A DNA stretch of 64,000 nucleotides. Source: Hevea brasiliensis. Its lineage: Eukaryota > Streptophyta > Magnoliopsida > Malpighiales > Euphorbiaceae. Of this stretch, positions 12,826-25,001 are shown in pieces. The notes under the pieces are model-generated. The model was not told the origin of the DNA. It worked only from the letters and a program-made list of their open reading frames with translations, and ran no database searches. Where the stretch lies: assembly GCF_030052815.1 (NCBI RefSeq), contig NC_079500.1, positions 5,664,298 to 5,728,297 of the forward strand, read 5' to 3'. Every line of letters begins with the position of its first letter. The first letter of the stretch is position 1. A program made the translations under genes and the position numbers.

Positions 12826-13380
12826 TTAGCAATAATGAATCTCTTTTCCTATTAAAACATAAAATTAAGTTTAATAATATGATTAGAAATATTGTCTATG
12901 GTACCACAAAGCAATTTTCAAAAGTGATTATAAGGGTATTAGTGTATGGTTTAAGCATATAGAAGAACCCTTAATTAAAGGGTATATATGTTGTGTTGGA
13001 AAATCAGAGACATAGATGTAGACCTGGACTTTTCTTAAAGTCAGGTATGAATATAATCTAAGTTGTTGCTATGCATCTTGCACATTGACATGGAGTCAAG
13101 GATAAAACATTTAGCTTAGTATTTAAGGTATTATAAATGATATCATTTACTCGGTTTATCATATATTCAAGATATAAATATGTGAGATTAATAAGTGGGT
13201 TATATCATGCCTCTTATATCTTGAGTTTATAATAAACTAAGTATAAACAAGAAAAATCCTTAGATTGGGAAATTCTTGGCTTAGTATCACATTTCATAGT
13301 CGGTGCTATTCCTTTTCAAAATTAAGATTCAACACTTATTTAAAACTTTTGACAAAATGATGCTCATTTGTCATCAACGA
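12826..13380 (+). repeat. Diverged segmental duplication, copy 2
   Basis: Counterpart of 9606-10215. The shared blocks include AATGAATCTC near 12835, AAATTAAGTTTAATAATATG, TATGGTACCACAAAGCAATT, and CTTTTGACAAAATGATGCTC near 13350. The B3 frame is not repeated here, so only flanking sequence was duplicated or the second B3 copy was lost. Confidence 0.6.
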
Positions 13381-13683
13381 CGGAGCCACTTTACGGCTAC
13401 AGGGCGCATTAGGCCCTTGAAATTTTAAAAATTTTCGAGGGTCTAATGATAATTTCTCAAAAAAATTAATAATTTTCTACTCTCATTAAATTTGATTTTG
13501 ATAAGTATAAGACCTTGAAGATTTTAAAAGTTTTTAGGGGTATTAGTAATTTTATAAAAAAAAAAAACAAATTCTTTATTAAAAGAATGGTACTAAGTTG
13601 AATATCTATGGTGATTTCCTGAATCAGAAAGTAAACAAATAACATTAGTCAGTCAAGCCTTGCCCAGCATTAAATTTTATTGC

Positions 13684-14100
13684 TCAATAAGGATGCTTGA
13701 ATCCATCTCACCAGTGGTTGAAATCACTAGACTTGTGTGCTGCTATCTCCGAAAGAAGCAGGCCAATGATTGTTAGAAACTTCAAGTTGGTTGAAGAAAG
13801 TTCAATCTTTTTGGAGGTAGAGTGTGTTCTCTTGAAGTCCTTCATTAATGCTGAACATGGCCACCGTTCAAAATTCAGCTCCAAGAAGCATGCTGGAGCC
13901 CAACTCGCTACAAGCTGCACAGGTTTCCTGGAAAATTGAGCGCTGTCTGTTTGAAACTTCAGGAGGGCTTGACTAGTTGTTCTCTATCTGATAATTGTGA
14001 GGAATGGTTTCTGATAATCCTTTGGGAATGCTAGTCTTGGCCAATGGTGAAATTTCTTGCTCCTTAAACATTCCCAAAATGAAGCTAAGAGGTTTTTGCT
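13684..14100. other. Unassigned GC-richer segment, possibly decayed coding
   Basis: This segment stands out from the AT-rich surroundings. It is open on both strands (plus 13697-13939, minus 13708-13920), but neither translation has a domain I recognise. The upstream 13405-13560 holds two diverged copies of a stretch like CCTTGAAATTTTAAAAATTT. A decayed coding fragment is possible but unproven. Confidence 0.2.
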
Positions 14101-15554
14101 AAAAGGGGTGCATTAAAAAAAATTTTTTTTGCCATGATAATATTAATGAACTTTTTCCTTATAAATGATATTTGTATTATAAAATATTTTTTTATACCCT
14201 ATAATTATTATTATTTTTTGAGTGATGCTATATGGATCAAATTGATTCACATTTAATATGAATCGATGAGATAATTTTGTAATTTTATATGTAAAAAAAT
14301 TAGACTTTTACATTATTACCCTACTACAGATTTTCTTAAAATAATGTGCATAATTTAAATTTAATCTTTAAATCCTCTCTCATACATTTATATTAGTTTT
14401 AAAAGTATGATAAGTTTTAATAGAAAATACAAATTCCAATACAAATTACTACTTTTTATATTCTTATCATTAAAAAAAATCTCTTATTCATTTTAATTTT
14501 TAAAATTTTTTTATTTTACCAAAATAAAAATTAGTAAAAAAAATAAATTCTTACTTTAATCTTAAATTTATAATTATTCTCGATGAGTTTTCATTTATTT
14601 AAAATTTTATCTATGTTATTAAATATATATTTTTTAATATATATAGTAAAAAAATTATAAATAACTGACTTTTATTCCATTTTGCAATCAAATTTTCATA
14701 ATTTTCATAAAATGTTCTTTTAATACTTGCAATTGCAATTGTTAATATCAATGCTAATTTCACAAGCAAGTAAATTAATATTACAATAGATTTTTTTCAT
14801 TTGGACTAAATTTTGAGCGAAATCACTGATTCCCTTAATTTACTTTATGAAAATAATTTTGTCCATTAGTTTTGTTAAAAAAGATGAAAGGAAAAAAAAA
14901 TACAAATCTAATTGATAAAAAAATGAGAGAAAAAAAAAAGAGAAATGAAAGGGTGAAAAATTGTAATTCTGTGAATATGAGAAGAATAAGAGATCAAAGT
15001 TAGAAAAAGAGAAAGTTGTGTTTTTAGAATTTAGTAGATAGGTTTTAACTTTTTTATATTTTATTATTTATTTTAAAAAATTAAAATAATAAATATTTAA
15101 AGTGAAAAGTGTAACATGTTTGCATTTATTAAATATAATAACATTTTAGAAATTTTAATAGAATAAAAAATTATTTTTATAAAAATAATTTAATATATAT
15201 ATAATTAGTAAGTCAATTGACCCACTCACTTAAACTTAGCTCTAGTTAGAGGTGTATATAGTTTGATTTGGACGGGTTTAATGTATTTTACTAAATCAAA
15301 TCGAAAAAGCTAATTTTGATAGTATTAAAACTGAAATCAAGAAATTAAATTATAAAATCACATATGTTCGATTTTTACAATAAGCGAATTGAGTTCGGTT
15401 TGGGTGATTTTTACTTGTTTTAATACTTTTTTTATTTTTATAATACAACTCTCATTAAACTTTTTTCATATAGATATTATCATGTATTAATTGAAAAATA
15501 AAATATTAATTTAAGATGTGTCATTCAATAAAAATAAATAAAGTTATATTATAT

Positions 15555-15620
<66 letters not shown>

Positions 15621-17009
15621 TAACTTCGGTTTGGACAGTTTTTACTTGTTTTAATATTTTTTTTATTTTTATAATTTAATTCTTATTAAACTTTTTTCAT
15701 ATATATATTATCATGTACTAGTTAAAAAAATAAAATATTAATTTAAAATATGTTATTCAGTAAAAATAAATAAAATTATCTTTTATATATATATATTCAG
15801 TTTAGGTTTAGTTTAGGTTGAATTTTTATTATGTTAATTTGAAATTTAAATAAAAAATTTAATTTATAATTATTTTTAAATTATAATTAATATTTAAATA
15901 TATAAAGTTACTAATTTTGATTTAAATTTATTCAAATTAATAAGATTGATTGGTTTATGGGTTCTTTGTAGACTCTAGCTTCAGCCACGTCTTCGAAGAT
16001 GGATGTGTTACATCTATAATCAGCTGAAGAGTCAATGCATTTAAGATAGACTGATAGATGGAAAAAGAGTGGGTGACGGATGGATGCTGTAATGGCATTT
16101 ATCGTTAAGGATACCATGATGACATGAATGCAAAGACATGTTTGTAAAAAAAGAAAAAAATATTTGCTAAAAAAATTTTAAAGTTTAACTATTTTTATAA
16201 TTAAAATTTGAAGTTTGTATAATTATTAATTAAATATTTATATTTAATTAATATTTTGAATTAATTTGATTATTAAAAAATTATTAATATACTTAATATA
16301 AATTTTACGTTAATTGTCATATTATTACTATAAAAGCTACATCATAAATTTCAAATTAAGGTTAATTATTAAAAAAATTATGAAATTTATTAATTTTTAT
16401 AATTAAAATTTAAAATTTATATAATTATTAATTAAACTCTCATGTATTGAGACATTAATTAAATATGAGGGTTTAATTTATCAATTTTTACAATTAAATA
16501 CATGGCAATTACTAATTAAACACACATAATCTTACTTTGACAAAAAAAAACACTATCTTGAATTAATTTTTAATTAATAGTTTTTGAATTTTTAAATACT
16601 GTAAGCCATATTTTATTAGTGTAATTGTCCATTTATTATTTAATTATATATGTCTATAAAAAGAACTCACATGAATATAAAATTAAATGTAAAAAATAAT
16701 CTCTCTTAAAGACGCTTACATCTTAACTAAATAAAAGATTTAAATCTAGCAAAATTTTCTATATTAGCTATTCCATTAATTTGATTTTTATAAGAAAAAT
16801 GCCAAAATAGTAATAATTAATATATATTGAGGTGTGTAAAAATGAAAATATTTGAAATTGTCAAAAGGACAAAAAATAGATAAATAAGAAACAATGCAAA
16901 GGCTTTTTTCCCCATGAAATCAGCTCAAAAAAATACCATAAATTTGTAATTAAATTCATACATGAGTTCTTTCAAATTATTATATATAAATTAAAAGTTT
17001 TAAAAAATA
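14101..17009. other. AT-rich spacer with relic inverted-repeat element
   Basis: No gene is evident. Within it, about 15240-15850 contains GTTTGATTTGG and TTCGGTTTGG motifs in both orientations and looks like a decayed relative of the 2224-2775 element. That stretch is split by a (TA)n array (about 15561-15616), with near-repeat sequence on both sides of the array (TTTTTACTTGTTTTAATA at about 15408 and 15640). Confidence 0.4.
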
Positions 17010-17211
17010 TCGGCTTCAATTATTTTTAAGTAATGACAATCAGGTTTGAAATAAGTTCAGATAGTTACAAATAAATTTTAATCGAATTTGAAATAGATTG
17101 TTCGAATATAATAATTTTCACGAATATCCTATCTGTTATTATCTCCATTTACAGTACAAATTTCTTTTTTGAGAAAATCCTCTCCCCCCCATGCATGTAT
17201 ATCCATATCCA

Positions 17212-17357
17212 TGAGGAATTATTAGGTGCACCCGATGCACATACACCTTTTCTCACAATCATGTGAGACCCACTCCCTATATAATAGGAAGGACCCACTT
17301 TCTGTGAGAGAATGAGCACTATTTTTTAATGCTTCTGGTGTACCTAATAATTAGCCA
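17212..17357. mobile_element. 146-bp MITE with TIRs
   Basis: The left end TGAGGAATTATTAGGTGCACC and the reverse complement of the right end, TGGCTAATTATTAGGTACACC, pair over about 21 bp with mismatches. The perfect direct repeat ATATCCA (17205-17211, 17358-17364) flanks the element, and excising it restores the tandem-array unit. It is non-coding. The superfamily is not certain from a 7-bp duplication. Confidence 0.75.
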
Positions 17358-18691
17358 ATATCCACTTCAATCATTTTCAAGTAATAATAATCAAATTTGA
17401 AATGAGTTCGGATAGTTAAAAAAAAATTTTAATTGAGTTTGGGATGAATTGTTCGAGTATAACGATTTTCACGAATACTGTATCTGTTATTATCCCTAAT
17501 TGTAATACAAATTTCTTTTTGAAGAAAATCCTCTCCCTCCCATGCTTGTGTAACTATATCCACTTCAAGCATTTTCAAGTAATAATAATGCGATTTGAAA
17601 TGAGTTTGGATAGCTGAAAATAAATTTTAATCGAGTTTGAGATGAATTTTCAAGTATAATAATTTCCATAGATACTCTATTTGTTATTATTCCTAATTGT
17701 AGTATAAATTTCTTTTTGAAGAAAATCCTCTCCCTCCCATGCATGTGTATCCATATCCACTTTAAGCATTTTCAAGTAATAATAATCAGGTTTTAAGTGA
17801 GTTCAAGTAGTTAAAAATAAATTTTAATCAAATTTAGAATGGATTATTAAAGTATAATGATTTTCACGTGTAATACCTCTAATTTTTAAATTTATTATTT
17901 TATGGGTAATTATTTATATTTTGTTTTATTTAAATTTTGAAAAATTATTAGAAATTTTTTAGATTTTAGAAATCGAGTTCGATTTTCCAAAAATATAAAA
18001 ATTTGATGATTTTTAAGAATTAATTTAAAAGCCACGTAGCAAAACTAAAAATATATTTGGACTATACAAATTTTTCTGAGTTTTTTATAATTTTTTCAAA
18101 ATTTTTGGTCCTCGTTTTTTGTCCCAAGGCAGAGTAAAAATTCAAAATTTTCTATCTTGAATTGAACTGGCCGAATGAACCGGATCGGATCGGACCGGTA
18201 GAATCGGACCGACCCTTCCCTTTTACTTTTCTCCTCCCGCCTCGCGCGACCCTCTCCTCTCTCTCTCCCGTTTTCTCTCTCCTCTCTCCGCCCCTCGCCG
18301 GCCAGTCGCTCCTTACCGGCCAGCCGCCACCCAGCCCTCTCCTACACTCCGGCGCACCTCCCTCGCCTCTCCCCTGCTGCCGACAAGCCTCCAGACCGCC
18401 GGAAAAGTCGTGCGAAACCAACCCAGCGCGCTCACGCCATTTCGCCTTCCCGGCCAAAATTTGGCCGATCTAGCCACCGATCGGATCGGGTCTTGTGTCA
18501 AAACCCATTTACACCTCGAGAGCTTTTCATATACACCAAAAATACCAAAATCCATCAAGTGATTTTCCCAATTTTTGTCTGGAAAGTTTTAGCCCATTTT
18601 GATTTTTAGGCTAAATTTCTCACAAACCGTGAACCCCACGAGAAAACCGAGAGTACCGGAGTGCTCCACTCATCAAGAGCTTTGCGGCAAT

Positions 18692-20250
18692 ACTCAACTC
18701 AACTCAACTAAGCCTTTATCCCAAAAATTTGGGGTCGGCTATATGGATTCGCTTTTTCCACTCTGAACGATTTTGGGTTAAATCCTCAGAAATATGTAAT
18801 GCTTCTAAGTCATGTTGTACTACTCTTCTCCAAGTCAATTTAGGTCTACCCCTTTTTTTCTTTCTATCCTCTAACCTAATGTGCTCTACTTGTCTAACTG
18901 GAACCTCCGTATGTCTACGCTTCACATGAGCAAATCACCTCAATCTCCCTTCTCTCAACTTATCTTCAATTGACACCACTCCTACCTTTTCTCTAATACT
19001 CTTATTCCTGACTTTATCTAATCTAGTATGGCCACTCATCCACCTTAACATTCTCATCTCTGCAACTCTTATCTTATATGCATACGACTCTTTCAGTGCC
19101 CAACACTCACTACCATATAACATAGCCGATCGTATGGCTGTACGGTAAAATTTTCCTTTTAATTTATTGGGAATCTTACGATCACATAAAACTCCCGTGG
19201 CACGTCTCCACTTCAACCATCCGGCTTTAATCCTATGACTAACATCCTCCTCACATCCCCCATCTACTTGAAGGACTGAGCCTAGATATTTAAAGTGATT
19301 ACTTTGGAACAGTACCACTCCATTCAAACTAACTCCTTCCCTATCACGGTTTGGCCTTCTTGAACTTGCAATGCATGTATTCTGTCTTCGTTCTACTTAA
19401 CTTAAAACCCTTTGACTCTAGAGTACTTCTCCAAAGTTCTAGCTTCCTATTGACTCCTTCTCGTGTCTCATCTATCAGAACAATATCATCCGCAAACATC
19501 ATGCACCAAGGAATACTCTCTTATATATGTTTCGTCAGTTCATCTAAAACTAATGTAAAAAGGTAAGGGCTTATGGCTGATCCTTGGTGTAATCCAATTG
19601 ATATAGTAATATATCTTGTGTCCCCTCCCACTGTGCGCACAATAGTAGTTGCTCCTTCATACATATCTTTCAATACTTGTATATACCTAATAGATACCCT
19701 CTTTTGTTCTAACACATTCCATAAGACCTCTTTTGGAACACTATCATAAGCTTTCTCCAAATCAATAAAAACCATGTGTAGATCTTTCTTCACATCTCTA
19801 TATTTCTCCATCAAGCTTCTAATGAGAAAGATCGCTTCCATAGTTGAACGACCGGGCATGAAACCAAATTGATTGAGAGAGATAGAAGTATCATGACGTA
19901 GTCGATGCTCCACAACTCTCTCCCACAACTTCATAATATGGCTCATGAGTTTAATTCCCCTATAGTTTGAGCAACTCTGTATGTCTCCCTTATTTTTAAA
20001 AATAGGTACTAAAATACTCTTCCTCCACTCATCAGGCATTTTCTTTGAGTTTAGAATCTTATTAAATAATTTAGTTAACCATGCCACTCCCATATCTCCC
20101 AAATACTTCCACACTTCAATTTGTATTTCATCGGGTCCACAGGCTTTACCCACTTTCATTCTCTTAAGTGCTTCCTTTACTTCTAAATATTGAATCCTTC
20201 TAGTATAATTTATATTCTTTTCTATTGTTCTATAATCTATATTCACGCTA
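18692..20250 (-). mobile_element. 5'-truncated RTE-clade LINE
   Basis: Minus-strand LINE. The 3' end at 18692-18709 carries TTGAG repeats (ACTCAACTCAACTCAAC on the plus strand), the short tandem tail characteristic of plant RTE elements in place of poly-A. The 5' end is lost: the endonuclease region is absent and recognisable coding begins near 20250, though the precise boundary is unclear. It is nested inside the LTR-like element 17869-22126. Confidence 0.8.
18716..20250 (-). pseudogene. RTE LINE reverse transcriptase, broken ORF
   Basis: The coding relic of the LINE. Reading on the minus strand, there is [15 protein letters not shown], then [14 protein letters not shown], then [17 protein letters not shown] (the motif with the first catalytic Asp), then [13 protein letters not shown] and the FADDIVL catalytic box, followed by the RTE C-terminal region (YGSECWALK, RMLRWMSGHTRLD, KRGRPKLTWRR). 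Two in-frame stops break it. A TAA near 19521 falls between TKHI and [12 protein letters not shown], and a TGA near 18935 sits where Trp is expected before FAHVKRRH. The N-terminal endonuclease is missing, so the element cannot move by itself. Confidence 0.85.
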
Positions 20251-22334
20251 TATACTAATTTTAAAATTTTTCGACACCGTTTTTTGTTAGGTCCCGCGAA
20301 GCTTCGTAGTATTTTTTCGGGCACTAAATGAGTTTAAAAAATTTCATAAAAATTATGTACTAACCCCTGTATTGTGGGCTTCGTATAGGTACCTTTAATT
20401 CGTGGAAATTCAACGGTTGCCCGGGTTTGTAAATTTTAGGGCGGACAGACAGGTTACCAAAAAAGTCTCAGAATTGGGTCGAGATTTTAGCTACCCCACC
20501 ATTGTTAGATGTCCTAAGCGCGTTCCCGGGGTCGGAATTGACATAGGTAAACTCGAACCTTACTTTTTCTTAATTATATAGTGTTTGAATTTAATTAAAA
20601 ATCTATAAAATATTCGTGATAGCTTAAAAAATTGTAATTCCTTTTGCATTAACTTAGTAATAATGCTAAGGACCGCGGGGCAAAGTTTTGAAATTTTTAG
20701 AGTTCATTTGGGTAGTTTTTGCAAAAAGGGTTAATTATAAGGACTAAACTGTAATTTTTCATATTGTGATTGTTGACTGTTTGGATGGGCCTAGAAGGGA
20801 CTATGTGATGTGATTGAGTTCTGGATGTGTGATTTGTAAATATAGAAGTGTATTTTGAGCCCTTTTGCAGGTTGGGTGGGTTCTAGGTACAGGGGAGACT
20901 CCGCCGGATTTTCGGCACGACTTAGGATATCTTTTGATCTTTCTTTAGTTTGTATTGTCAAATGTATTAAATAATTGTAATAAAAATTGTCAGGTGAGCC
21001 GGGACAGCCTTCCTCCTCCGCCTAGCCGCCACAGTGATTTCAGTTAAGTCTGTGAGTAAAATATTAATTTTAATTATAATTTCGATATTATTATATATTC
21101 AAGCATGCCCATGCACCACTTATAAATATGTATCTATGTAGTTAAACTCTAGGCACATTTTATATTACATTCATAATTGTTAAAGTGTCATAGATGTTAT
21201 TTGTGGTAATTTGGAGTAGTGTGTGTGGGTGGCGTGTGTGTGGTATGGTATTGGATATGGACAGGATGGATAAACACTGTTTGAAAGACACTCGCTGGAC
21301 CCAGTCCTTCGGGGTAGACACGGTTTGAAAGACAATTGCTGGGACCCCGCATTTGGTTTGTTAAGCGAAAGTCCGGCTTGAGAGACACTCGTTGGCAAAG
21401 GTTGGATTAAGATGGCTGTATAGGGGATCAACTCCCATATATGTGCTGTTTGTACAGTGTTGGGTGGGTGAGTACTCCAAATTACCTTTTTACTGCTATG
21501 ATGTGGTTTGTATGAAAATTAATGATGATGTTGTATTTCCATTCCTTAGGATACATTAGCTTTAGTTAGCTATAGAAATTGTGATTAAAATTAGTATTTT
21601 ACTCTCTTAGTCGAATGCTTACTCATGTTCATCTATTTTTTCAGGCTACAGGAGAATTATTTGTTGTGGCTAACCTGCACTTCTTCTCCGCAGGTCCATT
21701 GATAGTATTTAATGTACTTTGTACAATTGAGTTAAATTTTAGATTCCGCATGTGCTAGAAGTATTTATTTTTATTTTGGGCCTGTATTATAAAAGTTATA
21801 TTAAACCTCTAAAATTATTAACTGTATGTATAATTGGATTGGATGAGGGAGCTGAGTTCTCATTGGACTTTTGATATTATGAGCATGTGGAGGGTGAGCT
21901 GAGCTCCCCAATTTATTATATATTGTGTTTATAGGTCGAGCGAGTCAAAAACTCCCCGTTGAATGGTCTATTTTATAGTCGAACTCTGTCCGGTTGAATT
22001 TTTGAAATTGGGCCCAAATAGACCTTAGAGTTAGGTTGAAGAATAGTTAGATTTACTACGAGTTTCGGGAATTTTAGGTTGACCTAGGTCCTAGTGCCGG
22101 TCCGATTCATAGGTTGGGTCATGACATCACGGATACCCTATCTATTATTCGTATAAATTTATTTTTTAAGAAAATCCTCCCCCTCCCATGCATATCAATC
22201 CATATCTATGAAAAAGCTAATTATTGTATATATTTGCTAAGAACACTAAAAAATAGTGTTTTCTTAAATATAAAAATTTAATTTTTTACGATTTGTGTAT
22301 TTGAAAAGAGTTGCATTTATATAGGGTATACTAA

Positions 22335-23132
22335 GGGCCTGTTTGGATTAACTGTTGAATACAACTGATAGCTGTTAGCTGATAGCTGTTACTGTTAGCT
22401 GATAGCTGATAACTGATGATAGCTGTTTTATATTAAGTGTTTGGTAAAATTATATTTAGCTGTTGCTGTTAATATGTGAAATGACTAATAAGGGTATATA
22501 TCATATAATTTATTTTATTATTTAAATAAATATAAAATTATAAATTTATTACATTATATTATTTATTTTATTATTAAATTAAATATATAATTATTAAATT
22601 AATATATTCTATTATTTAAATAAATATATAATTATTAATCTTTTATATTATATCATTTATTTTATTATTGAAATAAGAAAATAATTATTTTTTAAGATAA
22701 TTAAATAATTTTAAAAATATAGATAAAATAATAAAATAATTATTATTGTTAATAGAAAAATTTATAATTAATTTTAAGTTTTTGGATATAAATAAATATT
22801 TTATATTTTATGTTATTAATAAAAAATATTTTAACAAAGTTGAAATATGTTAATTAAAATGTTAAAATTACAAATAAAAAAATAAAAATATTAATAATAT
22901 TAATTTTCAAGTTAAATAAAAAAGGATAATATGGTCAAAATAAAAAATAAAACCATATCATTTATCACCGATGAAAGCTTCTAAAAATAGTGATACAAAT
23001 ACGGTGATGGGTATCATATCAGTTGCCCATCAGCTATCAGCTCTATTTTTTTAAGCTTATCAAACACCATAATTTACCTGTTTGGTGTCTATCAGCTATC
23101 AACTGAACCCAACAGGTAAACCAAACACCCCC
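22335..23132. mobile_element. Harbinger/Tourist-like non-autonomous element
   Basis: The 798-bp element has the terminal inverted repeats GGGCCTGTTTGG and CCAAACACCCCC, flanked by TAA (22332-22334, 23133-23135). This matches the TWA target duplications and GGGCCTGTTTGG ends of PIF/Harbinger-type MITEs. GATAGCTG occurs four times on the left (22367, 22381, 22401, 22418), and its inverse CAGCTATC twice on the right (23031, 23093). These may be subterminal transposase-binding repeats. The AT-rich core shows no transposase. Confidence 0.75.
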
Positions 23133-23135
23133 TAA

Positions 23136-24100
23136 ATAATCGCTCTTAGAAGAACAATGAACTTATTAAAAAAAATCTATTTATTGCTTCACATAATAAA
23201 GTAGCTTTTTTCATTAACTATATAAATAAAAATTTTAACTTTTAAAATTAATATTTTATTTTTCTTTCTTCCAAAAGGTCAAAAGCCATGTATTATCAGT
23301 TATTAAAAAATACAAATAAATATTACATACCACTATTCCATCTAAAAAAGGATACAACAAATAATGGTAGAAGCCAACAAAAATATTACAATAACTTAAA
23401 AAGCTTCATTTCTTAGTTTTTTTTTTTAAAATTTTTTTTAAAAGAAGATTATTTTATTGTCTCAAATTTTGTACATAATGATCAGACTTTTTTTTAAATT
23501 ACTATTTTGTATTTATATATTTATATAAATCAATTTTTTATAAATTTAAATATTAATTTTTTAATAAAAAATATATTTTTACTAAGTGAAAATCAATAAA
23601 TCCCTATACATTAAGTAAATTATGAATTTTATCTTCTTAAATTTAAGACTTAATTGTTTTAATATGAATATTAAATATATTATTTTTTACTATATTAAAT
23701 ATATTATATTAAATATATTATTTTTTACTATATTAAATATATTATATAATTTATTTATATATTAATTTTAGAAATTTTATTTAGATCCATTACTGATAAT
23801 GATCATATTGAAATAATATCAAATATCAAATTAATTGTTTAATAAAATTTAATATTTAATAATTGAATCATTATAATTTTAACTTATCTAAAATTTCTTA
23901 TTAAGATTAGTAAATATATAAATGAATTAAAATTTGAATTTTGTAAGAAATAATTTTTTTTAATGAAAAATTCATGGTTTCTAACAAATTTATGTATAAA
24001 TATACAAGTATTAAAAATATAAAATTTATTTGTATTTAAAATAAATTATATATTTATTTAAAATAGAAAAATAATAATAAAAAAAAGAAAGTCAAAATTC
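23136..24100. other. AT-rich spacer upstream of membralin
   Basis: Very AT-rich, with no open frame or recognisable element. A TATATTAAATATATTATTTT-type repeat occurs near 23670-23750. I see no convincing TATA box positioned for the downstream gene. Confidence 0.4.
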
Positions 24101-24245
24101 GTTAATGATATTTACACATCTAAAGGCCCACAACGAGCACTCTCACCTGCAGCAACAATGTCTTCCACTGAGAAATATTGAAAAAGAAAAAAAGGAAAAT
24201 AGCAGGGCACCACCGCTGATCAGACCCATCATTACAACAACAAGA

Positions 24246-24317
24246 ATGATCCAATTTCAAGCCGTTCTTCGTCTTTCTACAGCTTCTCTTCTCAATCCTC
24301 CAACTTCTAATACGTAA
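24246..24317 (+). other. Candidate upstream ORF in membralin 5' leader
   Basis: ATG at 24246 opens a 23-codon frame ending TAA at 24315-24317, about 90 bp before the main start. Whether it is in the mature leader depends on the transcription start, which cannot be seen. Confidence 0.3.
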
Positions 24318-24405
24318 TAATCACTCACTTTCAGAGATATAAGCAAAATTTTGTTATTCGTAGCTATAGATATAGAGACAGGAAGAGATTGGGCGAGAAG
24401 GAGAA

Positions 24406-24963
24406 ATGGATCCAGAGCAGACTTTTATAAGGTTACAAGAAAGGTTCTCGCAGATGCTAACACCCAAAGTCAGGGCTGCTTTGGAATATATGTATTTGTT
24501 CATAGCCATCACCCTCTTTTGTGTTCTCGTTGTCATGCACGCCAATTATGTTCAACAGGTGATTTTAATGCTTTCCATATTTTTTTCCTTTTAAATTTTG
24601 AGGCTTTTTTTTTTGGTTTTTTCTATAATAGATTGTTATTCCCTACTATTTGTAGTGATTTGTTATATTCTTTTAAAATTGAATGATTTCAAATTGCTGT
24701 AGTTTAAGCTTGGTGTCGGGTTCTGGTTGTAGAAACCAAATGGTTAGTTTTTCCCTATTAACTTGGAAATTAATGAGTTTTTTTTTTTAAGTGGAAGAAG
24801 TGAAATGGAGAGAAATCAAAATTTAAAGGATACCCAAAAAAAAAAAAAAAAACTTTTTTAGGTGTTAATTGAGCCAAGTAGAGGAAATAACTTTGTTGTT
24901 GATGTTGTTTTTGTTGTTATTATTATAATTGTTTCTTGATCCTGGAACTCTTTTTTAATAAGA

Positions 24964-25001
<38 letters not shown>

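Larger units (their letters stand above)
17869..22126 (+). mobile_element. 4.26-kb LTR-like element, family C, containing a nested LINE
   Basis: It begins TGTAATACCTC and ends GGTCATGACA (TG...CA), bracketed by the perfect 5-bp duplication TCACG (17864-17868, 22127-22131). Removing it restores unit four of the surrounding array. Without the nested LINE the original insertion was about 2.7 kb. It has no gag-pol and no paired LTR, so I infer a solo LTR from a different long-LTR family than 4876-8485. A GC-rich stretch (18160-18480) may be its transcription-start region. A cluster of three related 16-mers (GAAAGACACTCGCTGG type) lies at 21283, 21327 and 21380. Confidence 0.75.
17010..22211 (+). 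repeat. Four-unit tandem array (about 195 bp), interrupted by two insertions
   Basis: The landmark AAAATCCTC recurs at 17174, 17525, 17722 and 22171. Once the MITE (17212-17357) and the large LTR-like element (17869-22126) with their target duplications are removed, the spacings are about 198, 197 and 186 bp. Units share CATTTTCAAGTAATAATAAT, TTTTCACG and CCCTCCCATGCATG blocks. No coding is seen. The interruptions show that the array predates both insertions. Confidence 0.8.

Noticed and set aside
18152..18558. Overlapping long frames on both strands in the GC-rich island
   Set aside because: GC-rich sequence lacks stop codons by chance. The translations are Arg/Gly/Pro-rich without domains, and the region is inside an LTR-like element.
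21180..21431. Minus-strand frames of 63-83 codons
   Set aside because: Low-complexity His/Thr/Pro translations within the LTR-like element, with no homology signal.
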